A stretch of DNA of 64,000 nt, from positions 647,621-711,620 of the forward strand of contig JAHBXS010000002.1 in assembly GCA_019636375.1 (NCBI GenBank), in the 5' to 3' direction. The notes under the pieces were generated by a model. The model made no database searches and was not told where the DNA came from. It worked only from the letters and a program-made list of their open reading frames with translations. Both the position numbers and the translations under genes were made by a program. Source of the stretch: Pirellulaceae bacterium. GTDB taxonomy: Bacteria > Planctomycetota > Planctomycetia > Pirellulales > Pirellulaceae. This document shows positions 36,536 through 45,689 of this stretch, piece after piece. How positions within the stretch are numbered: the first letter of the stretch is position 1; every line of letters starts with the position of its first letter.

Positions 36536-37417
36536 ATGACCTCCAATTCCAACCGCCGTGTCGCTGCGATTCAACTCAATTGCGATGCAGACCCACAGAC
36601 CAACATCGAGCGGACGATTTCGCAAATCGAAGCGGCCGCCAAGGAAGGAGCGCAGATTGTTTGTCTCCAAGAACTGTTTTCGAGCTTGTACTTCTGCCAA
36701 TCCGAAGACCATATCCACTTCGGTCTTGCCGAACCGATCCCTGGCCCGACAACGGACCGTTTATGTTCGGTCGCCAAGGGGCTGGGAGTGATCATCGTCG
36801 CCGGCTTGTTCGAACGCCGCGCTCCTGGACTGTACCACAACTCGGCGGTGGTCATCGAATCTGATGGAACCCTGATCGACATCTATCGCAAGATGCACAT
36901 TCCTGACGACCCGTTTTATTACGAAAAATTTTATTTCACGCCCGGCGATTTGGGTTTTAAAACTTTCACCACATCTAGGGCCAAAATCGGCGTTTGCATC
37001 TGCTGGGACCAATGGTTCCCCGAGGCCGCTCGCCTCACCGCCCTCCAAGGAGCCGACATGCTCGTCTATCCAACGGCCATCGGTTGGCTCGCCGAAGACA
37101 AACCGGTTTACGGCGAGTCGCAACGGCGGGCTTGGCAAACGATGATGCGGAGCCACGCGATTGCCAACGGCGTTTTTGTTGTCGCCCCCAACCGCTGCGG
37201 CGTCGAGTCCAACATCGAATTCTGGGGCGCGAGTTTTGTCTCCGATCCGTACGGAAATTTCATTGCAGAAGCGGGGCCCGATCCACAAACACTGGTCGTC
37301 GATTGCGATTTTGAACTGATCAACGTTGCCCGCACGCATTGGCCGTTTCTCCGAGACCGACGTATTGACGCCTACGGCCCAATCACGCGACGGTTTATCG
37401 ACGCGACAACTCCGTAA
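36536..37417 (+). CDS. aguB: N-carbamoylputrescine amidase
   Basis: 293 aa from ATG 36536 (the frame is open earlier, but this start matches family length). It is a nitrilase-superfamily enzyme turning N-carbamoylputrescine into putrescine, CO2 and ammonia. The triad is Glu46 (LQELF), Lys119 (YRKMHIPDD) and Cys156 (CICWDQWFPE). The YYEKFYFTPGD and PTAIGW segments match plant-type AguB. It lies 77 bases upstream of aguA, so the two form a polyamine operon. Confidence 0.93.
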   Translation: MTSNSNRRVAAIQLNCDADPQTNIERTISQIEAAAKEGAQIVCLQELFSSLYFCQSEDHIHFGLAEPIPGPTTDRLCSVAKGLGVIIVAGLFERRAPGLYHNSAVVIESDGTLIDIYRKMHIPDDPFYYEKFYFTPGDLGFKTFTTSRAKIGVCICWDQWFPEAARLTALQGADMLVYPTAIGWLAEDKPVYGESQRRAWQTMMRSHAIANGVFVVAPNRCGVESNIEFWGASFVSDPYGNFIAEAGPDPQTLVVDCDFELINVARTHWPFLRDRRIDAYGPITRRFIDATTP

Positions 37418-37494
37418 GTGTGAAGACCATCTCCCCAACTCCTGTTGACTGATCGCCCTTATTCTCTGATTCCAAGTCTAGTAACGTCTGAAAC

Positions 37495-38535
37495 ATGCAC
37501 ACGAATACGCACCTTGTCATGCCCGCCGAATGGTTTCCTCACGAGGCGACTTGGCTCAGTTGGCCCCGCAATCACGACACTTGGCCGAAGAACCTGGAAC
37601 AAGCCCAAGCCGAATTCGTGCTCTTGGCCCAAGCGATCGCTGCCGACGAGCCGGTGCGCGTCATGGCGGGTGCAGGAGCAGATTTTGCTGATGCGACCAG
37701 AGCCCTCCAACATATCGCCAACCTGCAAATCATCCCGGTCCAAACCAACGACGCCTGGGCCCGAGACTACGCCCCTACGTTTGTGATCGACAAAGACATC
37801 GCGGAGCTTGTCGCCGTCGACTGGTTCTACAACGCATGGGGTGGAAAATACCCTCCGTTTGACGACGATCAAAAGGTCGCTGCGGCGGTTGCCGCTCACG
37901 TCGAAGCCCGCCACCTCCCCGTTGACTTGTGCTTAGAAGGGGGAGCCATCGAAGTCGATGAAGAAGGCACACTTTTCTGCACCCGCAGTTGCGCTTTCGA
38001 CTCCAATCGCAATCCCGACCTGACACACGCAGAAATCGAACGCCGCATCGTCGAGGCCATCGGAGCCCAGCGAGTGATTTGGCTCACCGGCGACGCTTTG
38101 ATTGGCGACGATACCGACGGCCACATCGATCAGCTCGCCCGCTGCACGCCGGGTGGCAGAATTTTGTATGCGTGGACCGATGATGAAAACGATCCACAAC
38201 ACGCCGGTCTGGCACAAAACCTAGCAGACTTGGAGGCCGGACTAAAAGCTCACGGCCTAGCCCGCGAACTGATCCCGCTCCCTCTCCCCTCCCCTGTCTT
38301 CGTCAACGATGTCCAGATTCCAGCCTGCTACTGCAATTTCTACATCACCAACGGCAGCGTGATCGTGCCGACATTTGGAGCCCCCCAAGACGACATCGCC
38401 GCGCAAATCATCGGTGCTCAATTCCCCGGTCGCAAACTCTTGCAATCCCCCAGCGTGAACCTCACCGTCGGCCTCGGCTCCTTCCACTGCCTGACACAAC
38501 AACAACCACGTGTCGCCACTGCAAAAGAGCCCTAA
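37495..38535 (+). CDS. aguA: Agmatine deiminase
   Basis: 346 aa, family length. It converts agmatine to N-carbamoylputrescine. The core motifs are MPAEWFPHEATWLSWP (9-24), NDAWARDYAPTF (84-95), LEGGAIEVDEEGTLFCT with its His/Asp-region equivalents, TDGHIDQLAR (203-212), and the nucleophile Cys332 in FHCLTQQQP. The glycine-triple before FHC reads GLGS rather than GGGN. Together with aguB it completes arginine-derived putrescine synthesis once arginine decarboxylase supplies agmatine; no speA is in the window. Confidence 0.93.
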   Translation: MHTNTHLVMPAEWFPHEATWLSWPRNHDTWPKNLEQAQAEFVLLAQAIAADEPVRVMAGAGADFADATRALQHIANLQIIPVQTNDAWARDYAPTFVIDKDIAELVAVDWFYNAWGGKYPPFDDDQKVAAAVAAHVEARHLPVDLCLEGGAIEVDEEGTLFCTRSCAFDSNRNPDLTHAEIERRIVEAIGAQRVIWLTGDALIGDDTDGHIDQLARCTPGGRILYAWTDDENDPQHAGLAQNLADLEAGLKAHGLARELIPLPLPSPVFVNDVQIPACYCNFYITNGSVIVPTFGAPQDDIAAQIIGAQFPGRKLLQSPSVNLTVGLGSFHCLTQQQPRVATAKEP

Positions 38536-38584
38536 TCCAAATTTCTCACCTACATAAAACCATCGAAACGGCCCAAACGACAAG

Positions 38585-38692
38585 CCCGACGCACCAGCGA
38601 GTGAACCCTTATCCAACTCACCTCTGCATTCTCTGCGCCTCTGCGTTTCAAAACTGCCCGACGCACCAGCGAGTGAACCCCTATCCAACTCA
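38585..38692. repeat. Two 36-bp direct repeats
   Basis: CCCGACGCACCAGCGAGTGA followed by ACCC(T/C)TATCCAACTCA occurs at 38585-38620 and 38657-38692 with a single mismatch, 36 bases apart. A more decayed copy, CACGCCAGCAAGTGAAACCC and flank, lies at 39389-39420. The copies flank the parDE pair in the same orientation. Not a CRISPR: only two or three copies with unlike spacers. Confidence 0.8.
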
Positions 38693-38744
38693 AATTCGTG
38701 TTGGTGTCTGACACCAGAACTACAATTTCTAAATTTTCTGCACC

Positions 38745-39032
38745 CTAAAGATCTCGCAAGTCGCGACTACCATGGAGGACTCGTGCGACTTCAATCCCAA
38801 CTTGCATTGGCCGAAAGAAAATCAGGTAATTGCCAACGCTGAAAGCTCGACAACCAGCAACACCAAAATCGGCTCTAATCTCGCCAAGGCCTGGCTGACC
38901 CGCAAGCGTTTGACACGTTTCACGTATTTTTTGAATCCAGCGCCGGGCCGCCTCAGGTTTGTCGCGAGCTATGTAATCCGCAATACCCACAAGGTCATTT
39001 TCTGCTTCCGGCGAAAAGAAAACTGAGGGCAT
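38745..39032 (-). CDS. parE: ParE/RelE-superfamily toxin
   Basis: 95 aa. The plasmid-stabilisation fold is seen in SPEAENDLVGIADYIARDKPEAARRW (7-32) and in the C-terminal strand FSVGNYLIFFRP then GIEVARVLHGSRDLRDL. ParE poisons DNA gyrase; RelE-type members cut mRNA. The start overlaps the antitoxin stop by one base (TAATG at 39030-39034), so translation is coupled. ParE rather than RelE is favoured by its ParD-type partner. Confidence 0.9.
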   Translation of the reverse strand: MPSVFFSPEAENDLVGIADYIARDKPEAARRWIQKIRETCQTLAGQPGLGEIRADFGVAGCRAFSVGNYLIFFRPMQVGIEVARVLHGSRDLRDL

Positions 39033-39274
39033 TAGAGTTCACCAGACTCTATTGCGCGAATACGCTGCTCAACCCGGTCGTACACTTGTGCCTCTGGAAT
39101 ACCGAGGTCAGCATCCAATTGATCGAACCCCCTTGTGACCTCGTCTCTCAAAGTTTCACGAGCTTGCAACAACCGAATTCCGGCCGCAATAACATCACTG
39201 TCGCTTAAGAAACGCTTAGCAGCTACCATACGTCGCACAAAGGGCAACAAGTCACTGGGAATTTCCGTTGTCAT
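39032..39274 (-). CDS. parD: ParD-like antitoxin
   Basis: 80 aa. Ribbon-helix-helix N terminus (IPSDLLPFVRRMVAAKRFLSDSDVIAAGIRLLQ) and a C-terminal toxin-wrapping helix (GFDQLDADLGIPEAQVYDRVEQRIRAIESG). It should bind and neutralise the downstream toxin and repress the operon. It precedes the toxin gene directly. The locus is flanked by decayed repeats. Confidence 0.9.
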   Translation of the reverse strand: MTTEIPSDLLPFVRRMVAAKRFLSDSDVIAAGIRLLQARETLRDEVTRGFDQLDADLGIPEAQVYDRVEQRIRAIESGEL

Positions 39275-39429
39275 AAAGCCTGCCGATATTCTTAACTCTT
39301 AATCCGCTCAAATTGCGATAACTTATTGTAGTGGGATTCTACTGTTTTAGCAAACTTTTAATGAATACACCGTTCAAGTTGTGAGGTTACACGCCAGCAA
39401 GTGAAACCCTATCGAACCTGCCCTTACTC

Positions 39430-41157
39430 CTACCACCCCAACGCCTTTGGCTGCGGTGCTCGCGGGTCGGCGACTCCACGGAATGTCTGTGTCTCGGCAT
39501 CCCACCAAATCGCTTGGCTCACCCCCATTCCGCGACTGACTTCAATGTCGTGCCCTAACTCCCTCAACCGCTCGACCACCTTCGGATCGAGCCCCGGCTC
39601 CACATACAACTTATCGGGCCGCCATTGATGATGAAAACGGGAGCCCCCCACCGCGTCCTCCAGCGGCAAATGTAAATCCAATCGCCGTACGATGCCAAGC
39701 AACGTACTGGTAATAATCCTCGGCCCGCCCGCCGCACCGTTGGTCATGATCGGAACCCCGTTTTGCAAGATGATCGTCGGGCTCATACTGGACAGCGGTC
39801 GTTTTCCTGGCTCAACAGCGTTGGCTTCGTTGCCGACCAATCCAAACGCATTCGGCGTTCCCGGTGCTATCGAAAAGTCATCCATCTGGTTGTTCATCAC
39901 CACGCCCAAACCTGGCACAATCACCTTCGAACCGTAGGCCGTGTTGACTGTCGAAGTCAACGCGACCCAATACCCCTCGGCATCAACCGCCGTGAGATGC
40001 GTCGTATGACGGGGAAAAAAATCACTTGCCGCACGCGGCGGAGTCCCCTGCCCCGCTACGTCACTCCGCTCATTCAAACGAATCCGCCCGGCCAACTCTT
40101 TCGCGTACTCTTTGTCGAGCAGCCCTCGCGGAACATCGGCAAATGCCGGATCCCCTAACCAATAGGCTCGATCCGCAAACGCCAACCGCATCGCTTCAAC
40201 GACAATGTGCGTGAAAGACGCCGGGTCTTCCGCATGGATTTTTTGCAGGTCGAAATTCTCCAAGATGTTCAGAATCTGCGCGACGTGGACACCCCCAGAA
40301 CTTGGCGGAGGAAAACCGAGAACCTCGTAACTCCGATAAGTCGTCCGGACCGGTGTGCGCCAGATGACTTCGTAATTCTCAAAATCATCCTCTGCCAAGA
40401 CACCTCCGTTCTCTCGCATCCACTGCGCAGTCCGCTCGGCAAACGGCCCTCGATAAAACCAATCAACCCCCACTGCCGCGATCGAGCGATAGGTCGCCGC
40501 CAAATCGGTCTGCACCATCAACTCACCAACCCCCTTCGCCTCGCCAGCCTCGTTCAGAAACACCGCTCGCGAACCAGGGAACTTGGCGAAGTGCTGTTGT
40601 TGCTGCCGCAAACCCCTGGCGTAAGACGGTGTGATTGGAAATCCTTGCTCGGCGACTTCGGCAGCCGGCAATATCAAGTCGCGCAACTCCTTGCGCCCAA
40701 ACCTCTCGACAGCCGCCGCGTAACCGGCCAAGGCCCCTGGAGTTCCGCTTGCTAACGGACCGATCTGAGAAAGCTCGGTATCGGGTTTCCCATCACGCAG
40801 GAACATATCCCGATGCGCGGCCCGTGGAGCCGTCTCGCGAGCGTCCAACGCATAAACCTCTCCATTCGGCGTGCGGATCAGAATAAAACACCCCCCTCCA
40901 ATTCCCGAATTGGTGCCATCCACCACTCCCAACATCAGTGCCGCCGCGACCACTGCATCGATAGCGTTCCCCCCGTCACGCATGACTTTAACGCCCACCT
41001 CGGAGGCCAGCGGATGGACCGTTGCAATCATTCCCCGCTTCCCTTCGGCGACGGGAACCGACTGCTGCGAAAAAGCCGACGCGCAGCAAAAGACAACAGA
41101 CGCCCAAACAACGAGCCCGGCCGCTTGCCAAATTTGTTTTTTTGACCTTTGAAACAC
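39430..41157 (-). CDS. ggt: Gamma-glutamyltransferase (periplasmic)
   Basis: 575 aa from a GTG start at 41157, chosen because GGGGGGAG stands seven bases upstream and a clean signal peptide follows (IWQAAGLVVWASVVFCCASAFSQQ); the frame is open 23 codons further. Gamma-glutamyl groups of glutathione are cleaved or transferred. The self-processing site is HTTHLTAVDAEG, where the first Thr after His becomes the N-terminal nucleophile of the small subunit. GGNAIDAVVAAALMLGVVDGTNSGIGGG (early) and the PLSSMSPTI and AAGGPRII loops (late) are intact. Exported, so it probably recovers cysteine and glutamate from the periplasm. Confidence 0.92.
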   Translation of the reverse strand: MFQRSKKQIWQAAGLVVWASVVFCCASAFSQQSVPVAEGKRGMIATVHPLASEVGVKVMRDGGNAIDAVVAAALMLGVVDGTNSGIGGGCFILIRTPNGEVYALDARETAPRAAHRDMFLRDGKPDTELSQIGPLASGTPGALAGYAAAVERFGRKELRDLILPAAEVAEQGFPITPSYARGLRQQQQHFAKFPGSRAVFLNEAGEAKGVGELMVQTDLAATYRSIAAVGVDWFYRGPFAERTAQWMRENGGVLAEDDFENYEVIWRTPVRTTYRSYEVLGFPPPSSGGVHVAQILNILENFDLQKIHAEDPASFTHIVVEAMRLAFADRAYWLGDPAFADVPRGLLDKEYAKELAGRIRLNERSDVAGQGTPPRAASDFFPRHTTHLTAVDAEGYWVALTSTVNTAYGSKVIVPGLGVVMNNQMDDFSIAPGTPNAFGLVGNEANAVEPGKRPLSSMSPTIILQNGVPIMTNGAAGGPRIITSTLLGIVRRLDLHLPLEDAVGGSRFHHQWRPDKLYVEPGLDPKVVERLRELGHDIEVSRGMGVSQAIWWDAETQTFRGVADPRAPQPKALGW

Positions 41158-41401
41158 TGTGAATCTCCCCCCGATTTGAACGCTCGACGAATGGAAAATG
41201 CTCGCAAAACATTCCGCTAGCATCAAGTCTGTGGCCCCATTTTAACTTCAACAAGTCTCCCCTGTGTACTTGTCGATATTGAAATCGAAGAGGTTGTCAG
41301 CGGAAGTTGGCCTAGCTTGGCTGGCCGCATTTTTGGTATTTACGTCACGGCTCCGGTTGTCGCCGGGGCTCAAAAGGCCCTTTGAGTTGGAGAAGACTGC
41401 G

Positions 41402-42040
41402 ATGAAGCGCGTTGTCATGTTGGCTGTTTGCCTCGGTTTTTGCACATTGGCCAACGCTGGTTTTGCCCAAAATCACACGCGTGACGGCACGATCGGCGGC
41501 GGTGCTGCCGGAGCGGTCATCGGCGGCATCGTCGGCAAACAAAGTGGCAAGACAACCGAAGGAGCCCTTATCGGTGGCGTCGTCGGCGCTATCACCGGCA
41601 ACATCGCCGGAAGCTCAAAAGACCAACAAATCGCCCGCGAGAGGTACTATCAAAACCAACTCGTCCAGCAGCAACAACGCATCAACCAACTCTCCAGTCG
41701 TGTCGTCACCACCGACGATGTGATCTCAATGACTCGCAACGGACTGAGCGACAATGTGATCATTAACTACATCCAAACCAATGGTGTCAATCGCCAACTA
41801 TCGGTTTCCGAAATCATCTCATTGCACCAAATGGGGGTCAGTGAAAACGTGATCTCCGCCATGCAGAGAGCCCCCGTCGGCAATCCAGCGATGTCACAAC
41901 CCACTCCCGTTCACGTCCAAAGCGCCCCATCAACAGTGATCGTTCGGGAGCACTACCCCGCGTATGCGCCTCCCGTGATCTATCACACTCCCCCACCACC
42001 GACTTTCTATTACTATCGCAGCGGTTATCGACACTGGTAA
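41402..42040 (+). CDS. Glycine-zipper envelope protein
   Basis: 212 aa from ATG 41402 (the frame is open 46 codons earlier, but this start gives a signal peptide, MLAVCLGFCTLANAGFA). Residues 25-70 form a glycine zipper: GTIGGGAAGAVIGGIVGKQSG and EGALIGGVVGAITGNIAG. Then a helix-turn region with SVSEIISLHQMGVSENVISAM, and a His/Tyr/Pro tail (YYYRSGYRHW). Glycine-zipper proteins insert into or associate with membranes. Divergent from ggt. Function unknown. Confidence 0.8.
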   Translation: MKRVVMLAVCLGFCTLANAGFAQNHTRDGTIGGGAAGAVIGGIVGKQSGKTTEGALIGGVVGAITGNIAGSSKDQQIARERYYQNQLVQQQQRINQLSSRVVTTDDVISMTRNGLSDNVIINYIQTNGVNRQLSVSEIISLHQMGVSENVISAMQRAPVGNPAMSQPTPVHVQSAPSTVIVREHYPAYAPPVIYHTPPPPTFYYYRSGYRHW

Positions 42041-42056
42041 TCGCGAGACTTGCGGC

Positions 42057-42680
42057 TCAAGACTTCTGCGCCCAACCGCTGTAGACGTACCCAGCGAACC
42101 TGGGGAGATGATCGAGATAGCGGCAGTTGAGTTCTTGAATCTCAAAACCGGCTGCCGTCAAACACCGGTCGACCGCGCGGGTCAATTGACAGCCACCGGC
42201 CACGCATCGCCAGATCGGATTCAAGGCCGTCTGCCAGCGTTGCACCGAAGGTTCCGGTGCAAGGCCATGCTCACAAAATAGCAACTTCCCCTCCGGCTTG
42301 AGCACTTTCCTGACGCTGCCCAGAGCCACCTCCACATCCCGAATACTGCACAATGTAAACGTCAACACGACGGTATCGACTGAATCAACGGGCAACTCAA
42401 TCGACTCGATGGTTGTCGGCAACCACTCGACGGGCTCACTCGTCTTTATGCGCCCCTTGCGTTCGGCCCGTCGTCGCATCCCCGCCGAAGGCTCGACCGC
42501 CAAGACCTTTTCAATGTTCGACCACGGATACAGCGCAAAATTCAGTCCCGATCCCACACCAACTTCCAGGACCACGCCTCGCGCTTGCGGGACCACTTCG
42601 CGACGCACCTCCATCATTTCGGGTCGGCAACAAGCCCGATCGATAAGCTTCGGCAAAATCCACTCGCTGTAAAAACCCAT
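42057..42680 (-). CDS. SAM-dependent methyltransferase (class I)
   Basis: 207 aa. Motif I is VVLEVGVGSGLNFALYP (36-52), followed by VLAVEPSAGMRRRAERKG and the post-motif strand VDTVVLTFTLCSIRDVEVAL. The substrate is unknown; sequence style resembles the METTL7-like/UbiE-type group. The N terminus contains Cys17 and Cys18 in DRACCRPEMM. It lies tail to tail with the glycine-zipper gene (16-base gap). Confidence 0.85.
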   Translation of the reverse strand: MGFYSEWILPKLIDRACCRPEMMEVRREVVPQARGVVLEVGVGSGLNFALYPWSNIEKVLAVEPSAGMRRRAERKGRIKTSEPVEWLPTTIESIELPVDSVDTVVLTFTLCSIRDVEVALGSVRKVLKPEGKLLFCEHGLAPEPSVQRWQTALNPIWRCVAGGCQLTRAVDRCLTAAGFEIQELNCRYLDHLPRFAGYVYSGWAQKS

Positions 42681-42924
42681 CGGAAAATTCTCTCATTAGG
42701 CATGACATCATTTCATTTATCGTATCGAGCACACCACCGTTGGCAACAATACTCACAAGTCAACAGCGCCAATTTAAGTGCCGCAAGTAACTAACGAAAC
42801 AGACAGGCCGACTTTAAGAACCAGCCGTTCCCATTGCCGTCAATGACTAAATTGTTGATAATCAAAGTTTGTTGTCATCAAGCGGCTTAAAAAGGCTGGT
42901 GAGATCGTTTTTTCTGCATCGGTG

Positions 42925-43704
42925 ATGAATTCGTTTTCGCTTAAAACCGCAAAGTTGTTAGCCCTCAACAGCCTTAAGGCGTTGTGGTCGAGCTTTCGTG
43001 ACTTGCTCCCGATCATCATCACGGTGGGGATTTTTCAAGTCTTCGTGTTTCAACAAGAACTCAGCAACGTCGGCAGCTTGTTGGCGGGTCTCGTGATGGT
43101 CGTGGCAGGACTGGCGTTGTTTATCAGTGGTTTGGAAATGGGGCTGTTTCCACTGGGCGAGCAGATGGCCCGCGACTTTGCGAAAAAAGGAAGTGTTCCC
43201 TGGTTGTTGGCCTTTGCCTTCGCTCTTGGATTCGGGACCGTCTTCGCCGAACCGGCACTGATCGCCGTCGCTCAAAAGGCCAGTGAATTGGTGGTTGTTC
43301 CCGAAGTGGCGGACGAAATGCCAATCACTTCAGAACTCCTTGCCCGCCGTCAGACCTTTGCCCTCACGCTGCGAACGGTGGTCGCTCTATCGGTGGGACT
43401 CTCACTGATCGTCGGTGTGATTCGAATCATTCGCGGTTGGCCGATTCATTACTTCATCATCGGCGGCTATCTCCTCGTCATGCTGCTGACCTTTTTTGCT
43501 CCCGCCAAGGTGATCGGGCTGGCCTACGACGCCGGTGGCGTGACGACTTCTACGATCACCGTCCCGTTGACTGCGGCACTGGGAGTTGGTCTGGCAAGCT
43601 GCATCAAGGGTCGCAATCCGATGCTGGACGGTTTCGGCTTGATCGCCTTTGCGGCACTCTCCCCCATCATTTTTGTTTTACTGATGGGGATTATATGGAC
43701 CTGA
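42925..43704 (+). CDS. DUF1538 membrane protein, first subunit
   Basis: 259 aa. About seven membrane segments; the DUF1538 pattern is clear in [19 protein letters not shown] (25-43), [39 protein letters not shown] and the C-terminal [26 protein letters not shown]1538 proteins are uncharacterised and transporter-like; in many bacteria two copies are fused in one 500-aa protein. Here the two halves are separate genes: this one overlaps the next by ten bases. Operon with DUF1538B, PII-like and CBS genes. Substrate unknown. Confidence 0.9.
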   Translation: MNSFSLKTAKLLALNSLKALWSSFRDLLPIIITVGIFQVFVFQQELSNVGSLLAGLVMVVAGLALFISGLEMGLFPLGEQMARDFAKKGSVPWLLAFAFALGFGTVFAEPALIAVAQKASELVVVPEVADEMPITSELLARRQTFALTLRTVVALSVGLSLIVGVIRIIRGWPIHYFIIGGYLLVMLLTFFAPAKVIGLAYDAGGVTTSTITVPLTAALGVGLASCIKGRNPMLDGFGLIAFAALSPIIFVLLMGIIWT

Positions 43705-44723
43705 TTCTTAGGAGCATACATTGGCTTTGCTCGCCGTCGGGCTTGACGGCTACCCTTTATGACGTGCCCGAACAAACGGAAACGCCCATCACGACCACGG
43801 GCGGTTTTTCCGAAATGGTTTGGGCTCTGGTTTACTGTTTATTTTCAACAATCTGGAATGTACTCCCCATCGCGGTTGTGGTGATCGTGTTTCAGTTGCT
43901 TGTATTGCGCCGGCCACTGCAAAACTTGCCTCGTTTGATCTGGGGGTTTTGTTTCGTCATTCTCGGATTGACTTTTTTCTTGGTCGGTTTGGAGTTTGCT
44001 CTGTTTCCGTTGGGCGAAGAAATGGCTCGGCAACTGACATCTCCAGAGTTTCTGGGCTTGCCAACCATGCTCGGTTCTACTGCGGTTGTCGAGTCGATTC
44101 CTTGGCAGCGATTTTATTGGACCTATTTGTTTGCTTTTTTTATCGGGTTCAGCACCACGGTCGCAGAGCCCTCGCTCATTGCTGTGGCTATGAAAGCCGA
44201 AGAGGTTTCGGGGGGGGCTGTAAAGGCCCGCGGATTGCGGATGGCGGTAGCTCTCGGCGTCGGTGTCGGCATCACTCTGGGAACCTTTCGCATCGTCGTG
44301 GGACAGCCACTCGCAGCCTACATCATCCCCGGATACATTTTTGTGATGATTCAAACTTATCTGGCACCGCGAGCAATTGTTCCGCTCGCCTATGACTCCG
44401 GCGGGGTCACGACCTCGACGGTCACGGTCCCTTTGGTCACTGCCTTGGGCCTGGGGCTTTCCACCCAAATTCCTGGTCGCAACCCTTTGCTCGATGGATT
44501 CGGCCTGATCGCTTTTGCCTCACTGTTTCCGATCATTTCCGTCTTGGGCTATGCTCAAGCCGGACAATGGCTTGAACGACGTCGCCAAGCAAAAATGAAA
44601 CGAGATGAAATTTCGAACTCAACCTTGGATTCAGAAAATACTGCTAAGACTCACGCAGATGTTTCGACATCGACCACTTCCATTCAGCAAGAAACTATTA
44701 CTATTTCAAAGGAGCGGCCATGA
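43695..44723 (+). CDS. DUF1538 membrane protein, second subunit
   Basis: 342 aa from ATG 43695, inside the 3' end of the first DUF1538 gene; the much longer open frame from 43437 is a shadow of that gene. The core repeats its neighbour: [56 protein letters not shown] and [23 protein letters not shown]. About seven membrane segments, then a hydrophilic tail (290-342). The shared FAEP/VAEPxLIAVA and YD(A/S)GGVTTST motifs suggest paired pseudo-symmetric halves that form one channel. It overlaps the PII-like start by four bases (ATGA). Confidence 0.9.
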   Translation: MDLILRSIHWLCSPSGLTATLYDVPEQTETPITTTGGFSEMVWALVYCLFSTIWNVLPIAVVVIVFQLLVLRRPLQNLPRLIWGFCFVILGLTFFLVGLEFALFPLGEEMARQLTSPEFLGLPTMLGSTAVVESIPWQRFYWTYLFAFFIGFSTTVAEPSLIAVAMKAEEVSGGAVKARGLRMAVALGVGVGITLGTFRIVVGQPLAAYIIPGYIFVMIQTYLAPRAIVPLAYDSGGVTTSTVTVPLVTALGLGLSTQIPGRNPLLDGFGLIAFASLFPIISVLGYAQAGQWLERRRQAKMKRDEISNSTLDSENTAKTHADVSTSTTSIQQETITISKERP

Positions 44724-45070
44724 GATTTAAATTGATCATTGCCTTTGTTTGCGATGACGAAACGAATGCCGTCATGAAGGCGGCTCGGGATGCTGGAGCC
44801 ACCGGGTCCACGATCATCAGTAACGCGCGTGGCGAGGGAATTAAACCCGCCAAAACCTTTTTCGGCCTGAGCCTCGAGTCTCAACGGGACGTCGTGCTGT
44901 TCCTCGTGGAAGAACACCTCAGCCGCCACATCCTGGAGGAGATTGCTCGTGCAGGAAAATTTGACGATCAACCGGGAACAGGAATTGCCGTACAAATCGA
45001 TGTTGAAGACGCAGTCGGCGTCAGCCATCAAATCAAAGAACTCACCAAACAAATTGAGGAAAAGCTATGA
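44720..45070 (+). CDS. PII-like signalling protein (GlnB/GlnK-like)
   Basis: 116 aa with AAAGGAG seven bases before ATG. The ferredoxin-like PII fold is evident: KLIIAFVCDDETNAVMKAARDAGATGSTI (4-32) and the C-terminal GKFDDQPGTGIAVQIDVEDAVGV. The T-loop (about 37-57) is GEGIKPAKTFFGLSLES, lacking the Tyr51 that is uridylylated in GlnB. PII trimers sense ATP/ADP and 2-oxoglutarate and bind transporters such as AmtB. Its place between a transporter-like pair and a CBS protein implies it gates the DUF1538 complex. Confidence 0.9.
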   Translation: MRFKLIIAFVCDDETNAVMKAARDAGATGSTIISNARGEGIKPAKTFFGLSLESQRDVVLFLVEEHLSRHILEEIARAGKFDDQPGTGIAVQIDVEDAVGVSHQIKELTKQIEEKL

Positions 45071-45480
45071 CCGAACCGAAAATCGTCCGAGTCCAAGACG
45101 TTATGAAAACCAGTTTCGATCTGGTCGATGGAAAACTGACCGTCAAGGAAGCCTTACTCGGAATGCAGTACCCCGAGACGCGATCTTTCATTATCGACAA
45201 ACGCACACCAGACGACGAATACGGGCTGGTCCTGATCGCCGACATCGGCAAGAAAATCCTCAGCGCAGACCGCTCCCCGGAGCGCGTTAACCTGTACGAG
45301 ATCATGGCCAAACCGGTATTGAGCGTCCATCCGGAAATGAACATTCGCTATTGTGCACGGTTGTTGGAGCGATTCTCGATCATGCGTGCTCCGGTGATCA
45401 AAGACGGCCAGGTGGTCGGCATCGTCAGCTTCCACGACCTCGTCCTCACCGGCCTAAAAAAATCGTTGGCAGAATCGTAA
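45067..45480 (+). CDS. CBS-domain protein, last gene of the DUF1538 operon
   Basis: 137 aa, cytoplasmic. Two CBS motifs: VQDVMKTSFDLVDGKLTVKEALLGM then a modified loop, and NLYEIMAKPVLSVHPEMNIRYCARLLERFSIMRAPVIKDGQVVGIVSFHDLV. CBS pairs bind adenosine nucleotides (AMP, ATP or SAM). The start overlaps the PII stop (ATGA). Two nucleotide sensors in one operon with a membrane protein pair suggest energy- or nitrogen-state gating. Confidence 0.88.
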   Translation: MTEPKIVRVQDVMKTSFDLVDGKLTVKEALLGMQYPETRSFIIDKRTPDDEYGLVLIADIGKKILSADRSPERVNLYEIMAKPVLSVHPEMNIRYCARLLERFSIMRAPVIKDGQVVGIVSFHDLVLTGLKKSLAES

Positions 45481-45689
45481 AAGCTCAGAGAACTGGCTAT
45501 TTGCCCATTTTTTTGTGCTTGGAACTTTCGAATGAACTAATTCCAATTAAACTGGGACTTATTCGGCGGACTCTGCAAGAAATTCCTTTCGATTCCCGGC
45601 CAACGTAGAATTTCGCTGAACCAACCGTACCTTGAGCGGAGATATCCCGCCAAGGAAACCCGTTTCTAGTATGACATTGGAGATACTCC

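Noticed and set aside
38585..38692. CRISPR-like direct repeats
   Set aside because: Only two good copies, the spacer is not repeat-sized in series, and no cas gene is near.
43437..43694. Upstream 86 codons of the open frame for the second DUF1538 protein
   Set aside because: They are a frame-shifted shadow of the first DUF1538 gene; the hydrophobic family core starts after ATG 43695.
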